A stretch of DNA of 64,000 nucleotides from Otatea glauca (lineage: Eukaryota; Streptophyta; Magnoliopsida; Poales; Poaceae): positions 35,803,591 to 35,867,590 of the forward strand of contig CM070719.1 in the NCBI GenBank assembly GCA_036346275.1. The letters run 5' to 3'. Both the position numbers and the translations under genes were made by a program. A model generated the notes under the pieces. It had not been told where the DNA came from. It did not search any database and was given only the letters and a program-made list of their open reading frames with translations. Below are positions 47,286 through 58,917 of the stretch, piece after piece; the stretch's first letter is position 1; the number at the start of each line of letters is the position of its first letter.

Positions 47286-47307
47286 TTCCCTGATTCTTGT
47301 AGTGAAC

Positions 47308-49501
47308 TCCTTCTAACGTCTCGAGTATATAGGAGTTTCCATCAACAAGCCGATTTATTTTATATGGCCCTTCCCACGTAGGTGACCATTTCCCAAATCG
47401 GTTATCTCTAGAACCAACGGACAGTATGGTCTTCCAAACTAAATCGGCTTCATTAAAGGACTTAGGTACCACCTTTTTATTATATGCCCTTGCAATTCTT
47501 ATTTTATTCTTCTTAAGCCGATCCAATGTAGACAAACGTAACTCTGCCAAGTCATCTAAGTTTTCAATCATCAAATCACTGTAATCTTGGGCCGACAGAC
47601 CGTGTTGTTTAGTCACTCGTATAGAGTTGATATTAATTTCCACTATAAAACGGCTTCTTGACCATAAACTAGTTGATAGGGTGAAAGCTTTGTCGATCCA
47701 TAGTATGCTAGCCGATAGGCCCACAGTGACTCTGATAATTTTGTATGCCAACTCCTCAGTTTTTCATCGATTTTCCTTTTAATTAGTTTAATCAAAGTTT
47801 CATTGGATGACTTGGCTTGTCCATTAGCCTGAGCATAATAAGGTGATGAATTTAACAGCTTGATTCCCAGGCTCTTTGCATAATTCTAAAATTCATTGGA
47901 TATAAACACAGTACCTTGATCGGTCGTGATTGTTTGTGGTATTCCAAACCGATGGATAATGTGTTCATCAACAAACCCAATAGCTTCGACACTTGTGACC
48001 CTTTTGAGGGGTATAGCCTCAACCCACTTAGAGAAATAATCGGTTGCACCTAAAATAAATTTGTGGCCATTGCTCGATGCGGGAAATATTTGACCGATTA
48101 CATCTATTCCCCATCCTCTAAATGGCCAAGGTTTTATGATCGGATACAAAGCCGATGCAGGCGCGGATTGTATATTGCCGAACTTCTAACAAGTCTTGCA
48201 CCCTTTATAATATCAGAAGCAATCTTCCAACATCGTCGCCCAAAGATACCCTGTTCGTTTAAGCATCCATTTCATTTTGTAAGCCGATTGATGAGACCCA
48301 CAAATGCCTTCGTGCACTTCACCCATTGTTATTTTGGCTTCATCGCCTCCAAGGCACCTCAGTAAAAATCCTTCTAATGTCTGATAATACAGAACCTCGT
48401 CTAAGACAGCATACTTTAACGTCTGCTGCCTAACTTTGCATTCTGTTGGCTTAGATGGATCAATCAGGTTCTTTTATTTTCATTCTCCAGTCGACAATAT
48501 CAGCACACATTATTGCTTTGTCAATCAGCTTGGTCATTGGATAACGGTTAAAATCTTTGTAACCAGATGCTTGCTGATCTAATAAGTTAGCCTTGTTGTT
48601 CATTTCCTGGGGAATGTGAGCAATAGAAAATGAAGTGAACGACCCGATCGTATCAAGACATTGTCCCAAATACTTAAGCAATATCTCATCGTAGCATTGG
48701 TATTCTCCCTTAATCTGTTGTACGACTAATAAGAAATCACCATAGGCCTCCACAGCATTTACCCCGATAGTTTCCAACAACTGCAAGCCTTTAAGCAATG
48801 CCTCATACTCTACCTGATTGTTGGAGCATCGGCTATTTAACCAAAATGCGAACTCGAAATTATGTCCCTTAGGAGAAATGAGCACTATAACAATGCCATT
48901 ACCTTCTCAACACACCGATCCGTCAAAATATAGCTGCTAATGGGCAACGGAAACTAGATTGACAGTAGTGTCATGTCCTGTTATAAAATCAACTATTGCT
49001 TGTCCTTTAACTGTTTTAGCCGATTCATATGATAGCTCGAACTCTATCAAGGCATAAGCCCATTTGCCAAGTCAACCTCGCAAAATCAGGGTTGACAACA
49101 TATATTTGATAACATCGGTTTTGCAGACTACCTTACAAGCCGACGCTAAAATATAATGTCGCAATTTTGTGCAGGCAAAATATAAAGATAAGCATAGTCT
49201 CTCCACGAAGGGGTACCTGATTTCAGCACCCAGCAATTGTCGGCTTAAATAGAAAATCACTCTCTCTTTGTCATTGACTTCCTGTGCTAAAACTGCTCCT
49301 ATCGTTTCTTCTTCAGCCGATATGTATAACTTGAACTGAATCCCTTTCTGTGGTGCAACTAATACTGGAGGGTTGGTCAAGTACTCCTTAATTTCACCGA
49401 AAGCCTTTTGTTGATCGGCTCCCCAAACGAATTCCTGATTGTCCTTCAATTTTAACAATGGAGTAAACGCGCAAATCTGACCAGAAAGATTCGAGATAAA
49501 C
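47308..49501 (-). pseudogene. Tat copy B pol: RNase H and integrase
   Basis: The minus-strand reading begins at 49,501 with FISNLSGQICAFTPLLKL (end of RT/start of RNase H), then LYISAEEETIGAVLAQE, RCSNNQVEYEALLKGLQLLE, and integrase GWGIDVIGQIFPASS, TITTDQGTVF, ending in the GKWSPTWEGPYKINRLVDG block near 47,330. The last codons lie beyond the CACTA element at 43,063-43,130. Frameshifts at about 47,755, 47,885, 48,190 and 48,460 and several stops. It matches copy A closely by eye. Confidence 0.88.
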
Positions 49502-51563
49502 TGTCGGGACCAGAATATGCAAATTCGGACCCTCTGTGTATACCGCACTAGTCTAGGGTCACGCTAGTGCACACAGGCTCAACATAGATGTTATCACAAT
49601 CATACACAGCGGAATAAGATAATAGTTCCATTATTTAGTAATAACTGTTGGTCTTACATGATTATTGCCACGCAGGGCTTAGACTAGAAATAGAAATATG
49701 CAGCAGCGGAAATAAAATTAAGCGTAGCAACTCTCCAGTTCACCACAGGAAACTGACGAGGTTCGAACCCTAAGCATTCGCGTCATCTTGGTACTCCTCC
49801 TCCGCAACAAGGATAGCCTCTTCATCTTCTAAGGTTTTTAATGAAGGGGTGAGTACATAAAGCACTCAGCAAGTTGTGCACAATATGCAATACTACCATA
49901 ACTATATTCAAGCCTTGTTCCAAAGGAATGACTAACAAGGCTAACTTGCAGCAAAGCAGTATTTAATAAAGAATACGGCAATTAGATTGAAAGTGGTAAA
50001 ACAACTATCAATATAAATAATTTGCAATATTTCTCAAGTAACATGGTTTAACTCCTATTCTTTCTTTCAATTTCCAATGGCGAACCGCCATCCCCTCCAG
50101 ATTTATTAATAAAAAATTTAACCCTTGACTGTAATTCCCGAGCATTGCTCAATACCGTGAACACGACTATTCAAATAGATTATACACTCTGCAGAGGTTA
50201 TGCACTTTACCCATACGATACAACCAAACACCACCAATACGAGTGATTGTAACAAAGCCTTTACAATGCTCCATTTAGACCCAGTACTGCTCGCTAAGGT
50301 TTCAACACTGAAGGGTTAAACCACCACAACAAGGCCCCCCTCTTGCGCCATGTGAGTTAATCCATACACCCGGGACTCACTAATCACCACGACAGTACCG
50401 AAATCTAAACATCACAAAATAGTCAGCTAGGCTGTCCCATTCCAGACATGTGGTTGCAAGAAAGACCCAGGTCAAAGGCTTGCAAGGTTAAGTCCTTAGG
50501 GTGACTAAGGCAAGACTTCCACATACCCTCTGCCATTCCTGGCCCACCTTGGCACACTGTACCTTGCCACTTGCCCCAATCTAAATCATTCCCACCCCAG
50601 TTGATTACCAAGCACCACGTGCCATCAACAATTCGATCTCGTTGTGTGACCTCCCCGCCACTACAACTCGACATCACTGTGTGACCACACATGACACACA
50701 AGTTCAAAACATTGTTCCATATTCCATTAGTCAAAATTAACTTTCAGCATTTCAAATGTGTGACAGGTACGTGGCATGGCTAAGCAGACTAACACGGTCT
50801 AACCAACCCATGTTGATTGCTAATATTAACCAACTAGTAATTTAACCATCCTAGGGTGACAATTAGACTATGGCATACAATTGATAAGGTAGGGTAAATA
50901 ATTCAACTTTAGGCATAATAACTAGATCCCAAAGTAATCGAAATTATTTGTACACATAAAATAATATGCAATAGTTTAAAGACAATATAGCAAATTTGTA
51001 AAACTAGGTACAATATGATCAAAGCCCAACTTGCCTTGGAATAGGTCCTGATCCTGCTCTGTACTTGGGTCTTGAAGCGTCGAATTCTCCTCCGGATTAT
51101 CGAACAAAGGAACGTCTACTCGAATCGAGGCAAGAATAGCAAGTAAACACCAAAACAGAGAGTAGACAAGCTCCAAAAATAAAATAAAATTCACCATTAA
51201 ATAGATATTGATTTTAAAAAAATTTAGAAATTTGAATCACTCAAATCCGAGTTCATATGCAAAAGTTATAGCTATTCAAAGTTTGAATAAATTCTGGAAA
51301 TACTGAAAAATAGAAATTCCGAATTTCATGAATTATTTTTATAAAGAAAAACCGCATTATTGCGCAAGTGACACGTGGACCAACCAGAGGCTGACACGTG
51401 GCTTCAGTGCATGGACTCAGTCCACGAAACTTCGCTGGTCCACTGTGGACTCGAGGTACTGTGCTGTGGACCGGCTGATGTCAGCATGACGTCATCACAC
51501 ACGTGGACCAATCGGGTTGCGCCACGTTGCTCGGTCTATGGACTGCGTCCACGGCACAGCACC
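49502..51563 (-). mobile_element. Long LTR copy h, truncated at its 5' side
   Basis: It starts TGTCGGGACC at 49,502, the 3' terminus of the family on the minus strand, and runs through CTCTGCAGAG (50,188), the exon-like block 51,115-51,035 and the ACGT-core cluster 51,370-51,530. It ends at about 51,563, losing some 1.3 kb including leader and TATA. It is closest to copy e. It was inserted in copy B's RT region; the far flank is gone, and the sequence joins copy A's protease directly. Confidence 0.85.
51035..51115 (-). other. Conserved exon-like block, LTR copy h
   Basis: It is 81 nt between CGAGTAG and GCAAGTTG. No ATG. The frame contains DNPEENSTLQDPSTEQDQ then DLFQ. Confidence 0.55.
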
Positions 51564-54500
51564 TTGGCAAGCCGATATCAAGGATGCTGGTAGACGGTGG
51601 AGCTACAGTAAACCTAATGCCCTATACGACTTGCAAGAAATCGGGTAAGTCCGATGAAGACTTGATTAAAACTAATTTGGTTTTAAACGACTTCACAGGT
51701 GATCCCGCAGGCCAAGGGCGTTATGGTTACAGAATTGACTATCGGTAGTAAAACTTTGCCGACCGCATTCTTTGTCATTGACGCCAAGGGAAATTACAGT
51801 GTTCTGCTTGGTCGAGATTGGATTCACGCCAACTGCTGCATCCCGTCGACTATGCATCAAGCGCTTGTTCAATGGAATGGAAGGGAAGTTGAAGTTGTCA
51901 CAGCCGACACATCGGCTCATATCGCCATGGCCAGTTCTGATGTGAATTGGCAACACGAAGAAGCTAGGTGTATATCGGGAAAAACACTGGATGACTGTGA
52001 CTTCATCTGCGTGAGTAAGTTAGGGCTTATGCCGATCAGTGTCAAGCCAGGCACGTTTGATCGGACAAATGAAGTATTGTGCCGATGGGGACAAGAAAAA
52101 CAATGAAGGAGTTACAAGATAAAATGCAAAGCTATCGGCAAATAACAGATAGTTATGAGGCTATAGAAGATTTTCAAGAGATTGAAAAGTTGGGTCAAGG
52201 CTTCACGTCCACTGATCTGCTTGAAGAAGTCGATATAGGTAGCGGTGATAGGAAAAGACCAACTTTTATTAGCGCAAAATTAGATGTAAAATACAAAGAA
52301 AGACTGATCAAAATCCTTAGAGATTATAAAGATTGTTTTGCTTGGGAGTATCACGAGATGCCTGGTTTAAGCCGACAGTTGGTAGAACATCGGCTACCTA
52401 TTAAACCAGGATATCGGCCGTTTAAACAAGCACCCTAGACGTTTTAATCCGGCCCTGTATAATGTTATAAAAGAGGAAATAGAACGATTGTTGCAGGCAA
52501 AATTTATTAGGCCTTGCTGATACGCGGAATGGGTTTCCAACATTGTTCCAGTCATGAAGAAAAACGGAAAACTTCGAGTATGTGTCGACTTTAGAGATTT
52601 GAATAAGGCGACGCCAAAAGATGAATACCCGATGCCCATAGCCGATATGCTTATCGATGCTGCATCAGGGAATAAAATCATAAGTTTTCTGGACGGAAAT
52701 ATCGGATACAATCAGATATTCATGGCAGAAGCCGATATACCAAAAACAGCTTTTAGATGTCCTGGTGCCATAGGTTTATTCGAGTGGACGGTTATGACTT
52801 TCGGTTTGAAGAACGCTGGGGCAACATATCAGCGAGCCATGAATCTGATTTTTCATGACTTAATCGGTCATATTGTCGAAATATATATCGATGATGTCGT
52901 AGTGAAGTCTGCAGATGACTTGCAACATTTGGCCGATTTAGAAAAAGTTTTCCAGAACATAAGATCGCATGGCTTGAAGATGAATCCTTTCAAATGTGCA
53001 TTTGGTGTGTCGGCTGGGCAATTTTTGGGCTTTATGGTACATGAAAGAAGTATTGAAGTCAATCAAGCAAGAGTGAAAGCCATAGTTGAAACAATGCCGC
53101 TGACATGCAAAAATGAATTACAAAAATTTATCGGCAAGATTAACTATCTTCGAAGATTTATCTCAAACCTCTCCGGTCGGATTCGTGCTTTTACCCCACT
53201 GTTGAAATTAAAGGATAATCAAAAATTTGTTTGGGGAATCGATCAGCAAAAGGCTTTTGACGACGTCAAAGAATATCTAGCTAATCCTCCGGTTTTGGCC
53301 GCACCACGAAAAGGGATTCCTTTCAGGTTATATATATCGGCTGAGGAGGAAACTATTGGAGCTGTTTTAGCACAAGAAGTCGATGGTAAGGAAAGGGTTA
53401 TCTTTTATTTAAGCCGACGCCTACTTGATGCTGAAGTCAGGTACCCTTTCATTGAGAAATTGTGATTGTCTTTATATTTCTCATGTACAAAGCTAAGACA
53501 TTATATTTTAACATCGGCTTGTAAGGTGGTATGTAAAACTGATGTTATAAAATATATGTTATCAGCTCCAATTTTACGAGGTCGACTTGGCAAATGGGCT
53601 TATGCCTTAATAGAGTTCGACCTGATTTACGAATCGGCTAAAGCAGTTAAGGGACAAGTTCTGGCCGATTTTATAACAGCGGACGATACTGCTGCCGATT
53701 TGGTAGATGTAGCCCCTTGGCAATTGTTTTTTGATTGGTCGGTGTGCAGAGAAGGTGATCGAATCGGTATTGTACTCAAATCACCCAAAGGGTATAATTT
53801 TGAATTTGCATTTCGATTAAACAGTCGATGCTCAAACAATCAGGCAGAGTATGAAGCATTGCTCAAAGGCTTGCAATTGTTAGAAAACATCGGAGGAAGT
53901 GCTGTTGAGGCATAAGGAGATTCCATGTTGATTGTACAGCAAATAAAAGGAGAATACCAATGTCGAGATGAAATACTGCTGAAATATTTAAAACAGTGCT
54001 TCGAGATTATCGGCTCGTTTACATCATTTTCTATCGGTCATATCCCTCGAGAATCGAACGATAGAGCTAACGCGCTAGTTCAACAGGCATCAGGGTACAA
54101 AGACTTTGACCGATATCAGGTAACCGAACAAGTAGATAAAGCTATCATGTGCATGACATTGTTGATTGGAGAACGCAAATAAAGAATTACCTGATCGATC
54201 CATCTAAGCCGACAGAACGCAAGATTAAGCAACAAGCTTTAAAGTATGTAGTTATGGACGACACGTTGTACTATCGGACGATGGAAGGCTTGCTGCTGAG
54301 ATGTCTTGGAACCGAAGAAGCATAGGTAGCAATGGGTGAAGTACATGAAGGTATTTGCGGGTCTCACCAATCGGCTCATAAGATGAAATGGATGCTTAGA
54401 CGAACAGGTTATTTTTGGGCGACAATGCTAGAGGATTGTTTCAAATATTATAAAGGATGTCAGACTTGTCAAAAGTTTAGCAATATACAACTAGCGTCGG

Positions 54501-55423
54501 CATCGGCTTTGCACCCAATTATCAAGCCATGGCCGTTCAGAGGTTGGGGAATAGATGTAATCGGCCAAATATTTCCTGCTTCAAGTAAAGGCCATAAGTT
54601 TATTTTGGCCGCGATCGATTATTTCTCTAAATGGGTTGAAGCTATACCGCTTAAGAAGGTGACCAGTATTGAAGCAATCGGTTTTGTTAATGAACATATT
54701 GTCCATCGGTTTGGAATACCGCAAACAATCACGACCGATCAAGGTACGGTATTCATGTCTAATGAATTTCAGAGTTACGCGAAAAGTCTAGTGATCAAGC
54801 TATTAAACTCATCCCCATATTACGCTCAGGCTAACGGACAAGCCGAGTCGTCTAACAAAACGTTAATTAAGTTGATCAAAAGGAAAATCGATGAAAGACC
54901 AAGGAATTGGCACTCAACCCTATCGGAGTCACTTTGGGCGTATCGGCTAGCTTATCACGAAGCAACGAAGCTTTCACCTTACCAGTTGGTATATGGTCAA
55001 GAAGCCGTTTTACCCGTGGAGATCAACATTGAGTCTATACGAGTGGCCAGGCAAAATGGTTTGTCGGCTCAGGAATATAACAATTTGATGGTCGATAACT
55101 TGGATGAGTTGGCAGAGTTACGTTTGTCTACGCTTGATCGGCTTAAAAGGAATAAAGTCAGAGTTGCAAAAGCATATAATAAAAAGGTCATGCTTAAATC
55201 TTTTGATCAACCCAATTTAGTGTGAAAAACGATTCTGCCTGTTGGTTCAAAAGATAGCCGATTTGGAAAATAGTCACCTACGTGGGAAGGGCCATACAAG
55301 GTTAATCGGCTAGTCGGTGGAAATTTGTACATAATAGAAACGTTAGAAGGGCATGTTTTGCCTAAGGCAATTAACAGCAAATACTTAAAGAGATACTATC
55401 CTAGCGTTTGGATTGGAGCCTAG
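51564..55423 (+). pseudogene. Tat copy A pol: protease, RT, RNase H, integrase
   Basis: Protease: ISRMLVDGGATVNLMP (active DGG in place of DSG/DTG) at 51,578. RT: NKATPKDEYPMPIADMLID, FGLKNAGATYQRAMNLIFHD and intact YIDDVVVKSA (52,880-52,915). RNase H: LYISAEEETIGAVLAQEVDG and NNQAEYEALLKGLQLLE. Integrase: His-His-Cys-Cys finger (HEGICGSHQSAHKMKW, CQTCQK), with D (GIDVIGQI), D (TTDQGTVF) and E (GQAESSNKT) in place. Stops at 52,437, 52,518, 53,463, 53,913, 54,323 and 55,223 interrupt it; the final stop is TAG at 55,421-55,423. Individual domains look better preserved than in the copia element. Confidence 0.92.
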
Positions 55424-55615
55424 CCGACAGCTAATTGCGTTGAAGGCCAAGTTAACACGGTGCTGTTAATCGACTAAAAAGATTGCAGACTTGTAAAGGA
55501 CATAAAATTACAGAAAGGTAAACTTAAATCGGTTAAACAGCCGATTATAAAGTTGTTACAAACATTCCAAAAGCCCAGCATTCAGCAATGTTTCATCATC
55601 ATAAAAGGATTAAAC

Positions 55616-58583
55616 TTAAAGGCCTGAACCGAGAAGCCTACCCCCTAAAGCCGACACTGCTCCTACCGCCTTAGCAATGATCTGTTGGACCTCATCCAGG
55701 AATTTCTCATCTTCTTTGTCATTGCCTGGGACAGGGGTGATCTTGGCCATTTTCTTCGAAATTTGAGTTACGGCTTGGCCGATCTCTTGCTTTTGGCCTT
55801 TGAGGGAGGCAACAGTTGCGGCAAGTGAAGATTGCTTATAAGCCAAATTCTTATTCACGTCAGCCAACTCTTCTTCAAGGCGTTTTTTGGCCGATTCCAG
55901 GTGAAGAATGGTGGCCTTATCCGATTTAAGGGCTTGATTGTCTTCATCAAATTTTTTCTTTTGGGCCTTTGTGCTAGCCACCAGTTTGTCCAGGATGATT
56001 TGGTCGGCTTTTTGGGCTTCCCTTTTCACAATTCTGGCCTTAGCCACTTGCACTTCAGCCCTCTTGCCATCCAAATGGCATACTTCAAGAAGGGCAGCCA
56101 TGGCTTCTGGGGGGAGGTCGGCTTCAAGAGCCGCCATAGCATCGCGCAAAGGCTGTGTGTTGGCTAGAAGGTCGGCTTCGGGCTGCATAATTTCCTCGAA
56201 AAGTTTGTTCAGTCTAGCTTGCATCCCGGGTACTGAAGTTACCGCAGCCGACGCTTCCTCTGCGACATCAAGGATTTTTCTAATGTCCGCAGTAAAATCG
56301 TTTGTGGCCATCACCTCTGGGTCTTCCAATTCATCAAGAGTGAATCCCAATAAATCCAATAGGTCAGAAGACATTGAAGGTTGGGAGGCTGGCGCCGATG
56401 GTGTCGGATGAGGAAAGGCCGAGGAGCCTGGCAAGTCGACAGTAGGGTTGGTCGTTCGAGTAGGCTGTGGCAGTTGAACCTTGGAAGAAATAGCAGGAAG
56501 ATCGGCTAAAATGGCAGCCACCTGCGCAGATGGTGTCGGCTGTGAAAGGAGTAAAATCAAGATAAGAACAACGCCCAAAAAAGAATCATACAAATTCAAA
56601 AGGAAAAGAAACTCACCTCTCCCGTAGCTGATATGGTTGGCGAGCTTTCACCACTCTGCTCGTGGGGTTTGGGGATCCTCTTGGCAGCAGCTTTGGTGTA
56701 CTTCCGCTTTTTTTCTGAAGGTTTATCGGACAAATAATCTTGTTAGCTGAAAATCGGTTTAAGATAAGAAGAAAGCCGATAAGAAAACTTACTAGGTTCT
56801 TTCTGCTTCTCCAAGTCCGATAGAGATGGGCTCTGAACACCCAGGGACCCCGAAGCATAGCCCATGACAGCGGCTGATTGTTGCTATCTTCTGAGCTGAC
56901 TGTCGCCCGACGGACCTGAAGCCGCCCTCTTTCCAGTAGCCTTGTTCTACAAGAGAAATGAAACCAAGTTAGATTCAAGGCAGACTTTAGAAATAACAAA
57001 ATGGAAAAACTTAGACTCTAAGCCGATACCTCGCTAGAAACATCTACGTTCGTGTTAGTATATCCAGACGAAGTAGCCTCAATGCTAGAATCGGCATTAG
57101 ACACTAACGTTGGCTCCAGATGATTTGGAAAAAATTCATTGATGATGGTCGACGGAGACTTGGACCGATAAAGAGCTTCTGCAATGGTTGACCACCTTGT
57201 AGTATAGCCTCCTGCCCATCTGGTGTTCAGAAAAAAGTGTGGCAAGGATTGAACTTGTAGGTCATCGGCTACTTCTAGGACAATCTCAACCGATACAACA
57301 TTCCGGACTCTAGCTCTTGGCTCAAGCCGATCAAGAAGTTGGAAACTTGGGATCACTTGACCAAATCCCAGTTGTCTTGCATAAACTGACGGGTGATAAA
57401 ATTCATATAATGGCTGGTATGTCCGATTTCTTGTATGGAGATCAGCATGAAGAATTCAAGGAGAGATGAAAATTCTATATAAATCAAGTGTTTCCTGAGG
57501 CATCGAAGAACTGTGGCTTCAAGTTGCAGAAATGAAGGCCATGGAAAATCGGCCACACAGCTGTAACTAAAGAAGTCCCGCTGTTTCAAATCTTCATTGC
57601 TGAAGTGGAGAAAGAAAGACATGTATTTCTTCGAATCGGCAACTGAGATTTTGGTCTCATTACCAGAACACATGATGAATCGTTCGCCAAATGATCGGCT
57701 TACTTGATATTGGGGAATAGCGTTCTCTGGGTTGTCTTCTCTTGGGAAGGCTGTATCATCGGCAGGCTCCAGATTAAAGGGTCGGCTAAAAAAGAAATAC
57801 AACCAAACTTGAATAAACCATAGGGGACCACCCACGTTGCCTACGGTGAAGTCAGCAAAGCCCGTGTAAAGCCGACTTCTAATAACATGCATCATTTGGT
57901 ATACCGCTCCCAGAAATGTTTTTCCAAGCGCCAGCCGACGGCCCTCTACCAATAGTTCTGCAATTGTCTGGTATACTTGAGTTGGTCCTAATGAAGCCCC
58001 GCAGAATAGAAATCGGTCAAGCCAGAGATTAAGGAAAGCGACATGCTCCTCGTCCGATACTAATCCATTTACTTTATTATTGTTGGCAATATACTTAGAC
58101 CATCCTTCACCTTTGGACCGAATAAGTTTGTTCTTTGGTTTGGCGCTGAAGGCCGATATTTGTTCCCCATCCGGTCTTAAGCAGTAGAGTTGATCAACAT
58201 CCAGCAAAGTTGGGCCGACCGGGCCGGTGCGAAACATGAAGGCATTGAAAGCATCCGACAAGAAATAACAAGCCGTGGCCACTAAGGGCTCATTAGCCTC
58301 TGGATCGGCTAAACTCAAAGGAATGCACTCGGCTATGCCCATTCTTTCCCAGGATTCTCTTTTTGGGCTGCTACTCGGTTATACCAATTCTTCCACCCTT
58401 TAAATGCAGTCGGCCAAGCCCTAAAACTTTTACTCCAACCCTCAATGTTATATCCTCTAGCCGACAAAGGAAGGCGAGTTACTTCTTGATCAATAACCGT
58501 AGCATATCTAGGGTTCCTAATGGGCCGAGGAAAAACTGATCAACACTGTTGGGAATCGGGATGAGTACCTGAGAAGGATCCAT
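55616..58583 (-). pseudogene. Antisense PMD plus coiled-coil gene of Tat copy A
   Basis: The minus-strand ATG at 58,583 (MDPSQ) is followed by YATVIDQEVTRLPLSARGYN and SFRAWPTAFKGWKNWYNRV, then a one-base frame change near 58,342. The next exon (58,342-57,353) has TGPVGPTLLDVDQLYCLRPD, the plant mobile domain core. Smaller exons follow (57,356-57,018 and 56,999-56,613). The last (56,599-55,616) is Ala/Pro-rich, then a long coiled coil (KRLEEELADVNKNLAYKQSS) ending at 55,616. Exon limits are approximate. It is transcribed against pol. Function is unknown; PMD proteins of the host act in silencing and genome stability, which does not prove that role here. Confidence 0.78.
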
Positions 58584-58717
58584 TCAACCGATCTTGATGT
58601 TAAAAGCCGACTGAGTCAGAAGATTAGTGTGCCGATGAAAAGCCAAGCAGAAGGAAGGAGCCGATTGTGAAGATCACGAGAGCTCGAGCGCGTGGGGAAT
58701 GACAGTGTGGGGGCCGC

Positions 58718-58726
58718 ATTTTATAG
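58718..58726 (-). promoter_or_regulatory. TATA box for the antisense PMD gene
   Basis: Minus-strand GCTATAAAATGCGG lies about 135 bp upstream of the ATG at 58,583 and just inside the 3' LTR boundary. It would give a start site near 58,690 and a short leader. This suggests the antisense gene has its own promoter. Confidence 0.55.
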
Positions 58727-58901
58727 CGAGGTAAAAATCTGAAGCGGCGGGATGTGAATCTCAAAGGGCGCGAACAGTTAAAACGCACTATCAGAAAATT
58801 ACGACGCAATTAAGGCGGCAGTTACTGGGGGAAAGTTACCAACTAGCCGAGGAAGAAGAAGCCGACAGTTGTAATTTTTGAAAAATGACAAGTCATCTCT
58901 C

Positions 58902-58917
58902 AAAAATGGGGGGCATA
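58902..58917 (+). promoter_or_regulatory. Polypurine tract of Tat copy A
   Basis: AAAAATGGGGGGCATA immediately precedes the 3' LTR start TGTTTGC at 58,918; it is the presumed plus-strand primer. Confidence 0.75.

Larger units (their letters stand above)
43134..47304 (+). mobile_element. CACTA (En/Spm) transposon
   Basis: Termini CACTACAAGAAACAGAGAAA and, inverted, CACTACAAGAATCAGGGAAA pair over 20 bp with three mismatches. A 3-bp target duplication AAC flanks it (43,131-43,133 and 47,305-47,307). These are the hallmarks of the CACTA superfamily. Inside are subterminal AATTCGTGGG arrays, a GC-rich island (43,497-44,235) and a TNP2-type transposase pseudogene. Size 4,171 bp; autonomous relatives are usually larger. 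It lies in Tat copy B just beyond the integrase domain. Confidence 0.96.
42066..49501 (-). mobile_element. Tat-lineage Ty3/gypsy retrotransposon, copy B, partial and inverted
   Basis: Pol runs on the minus strand (RNase H, integrase) and the antisense coiled-coil gene lies on the plus strand at 42,089-42,850, the same arrangement as copy A at 51,564-59,568. Copy B lacks protease and most of RT (cut at 49,501 by LTR copy h) and its PMD exons and 3' LTR (cut near 42,066). The CACTA transposon 43,134-47,304 sits beyond the end of the integrase domain. Abundant TCGGC/GCCGA, as in copy A. Confidence 0.85.
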
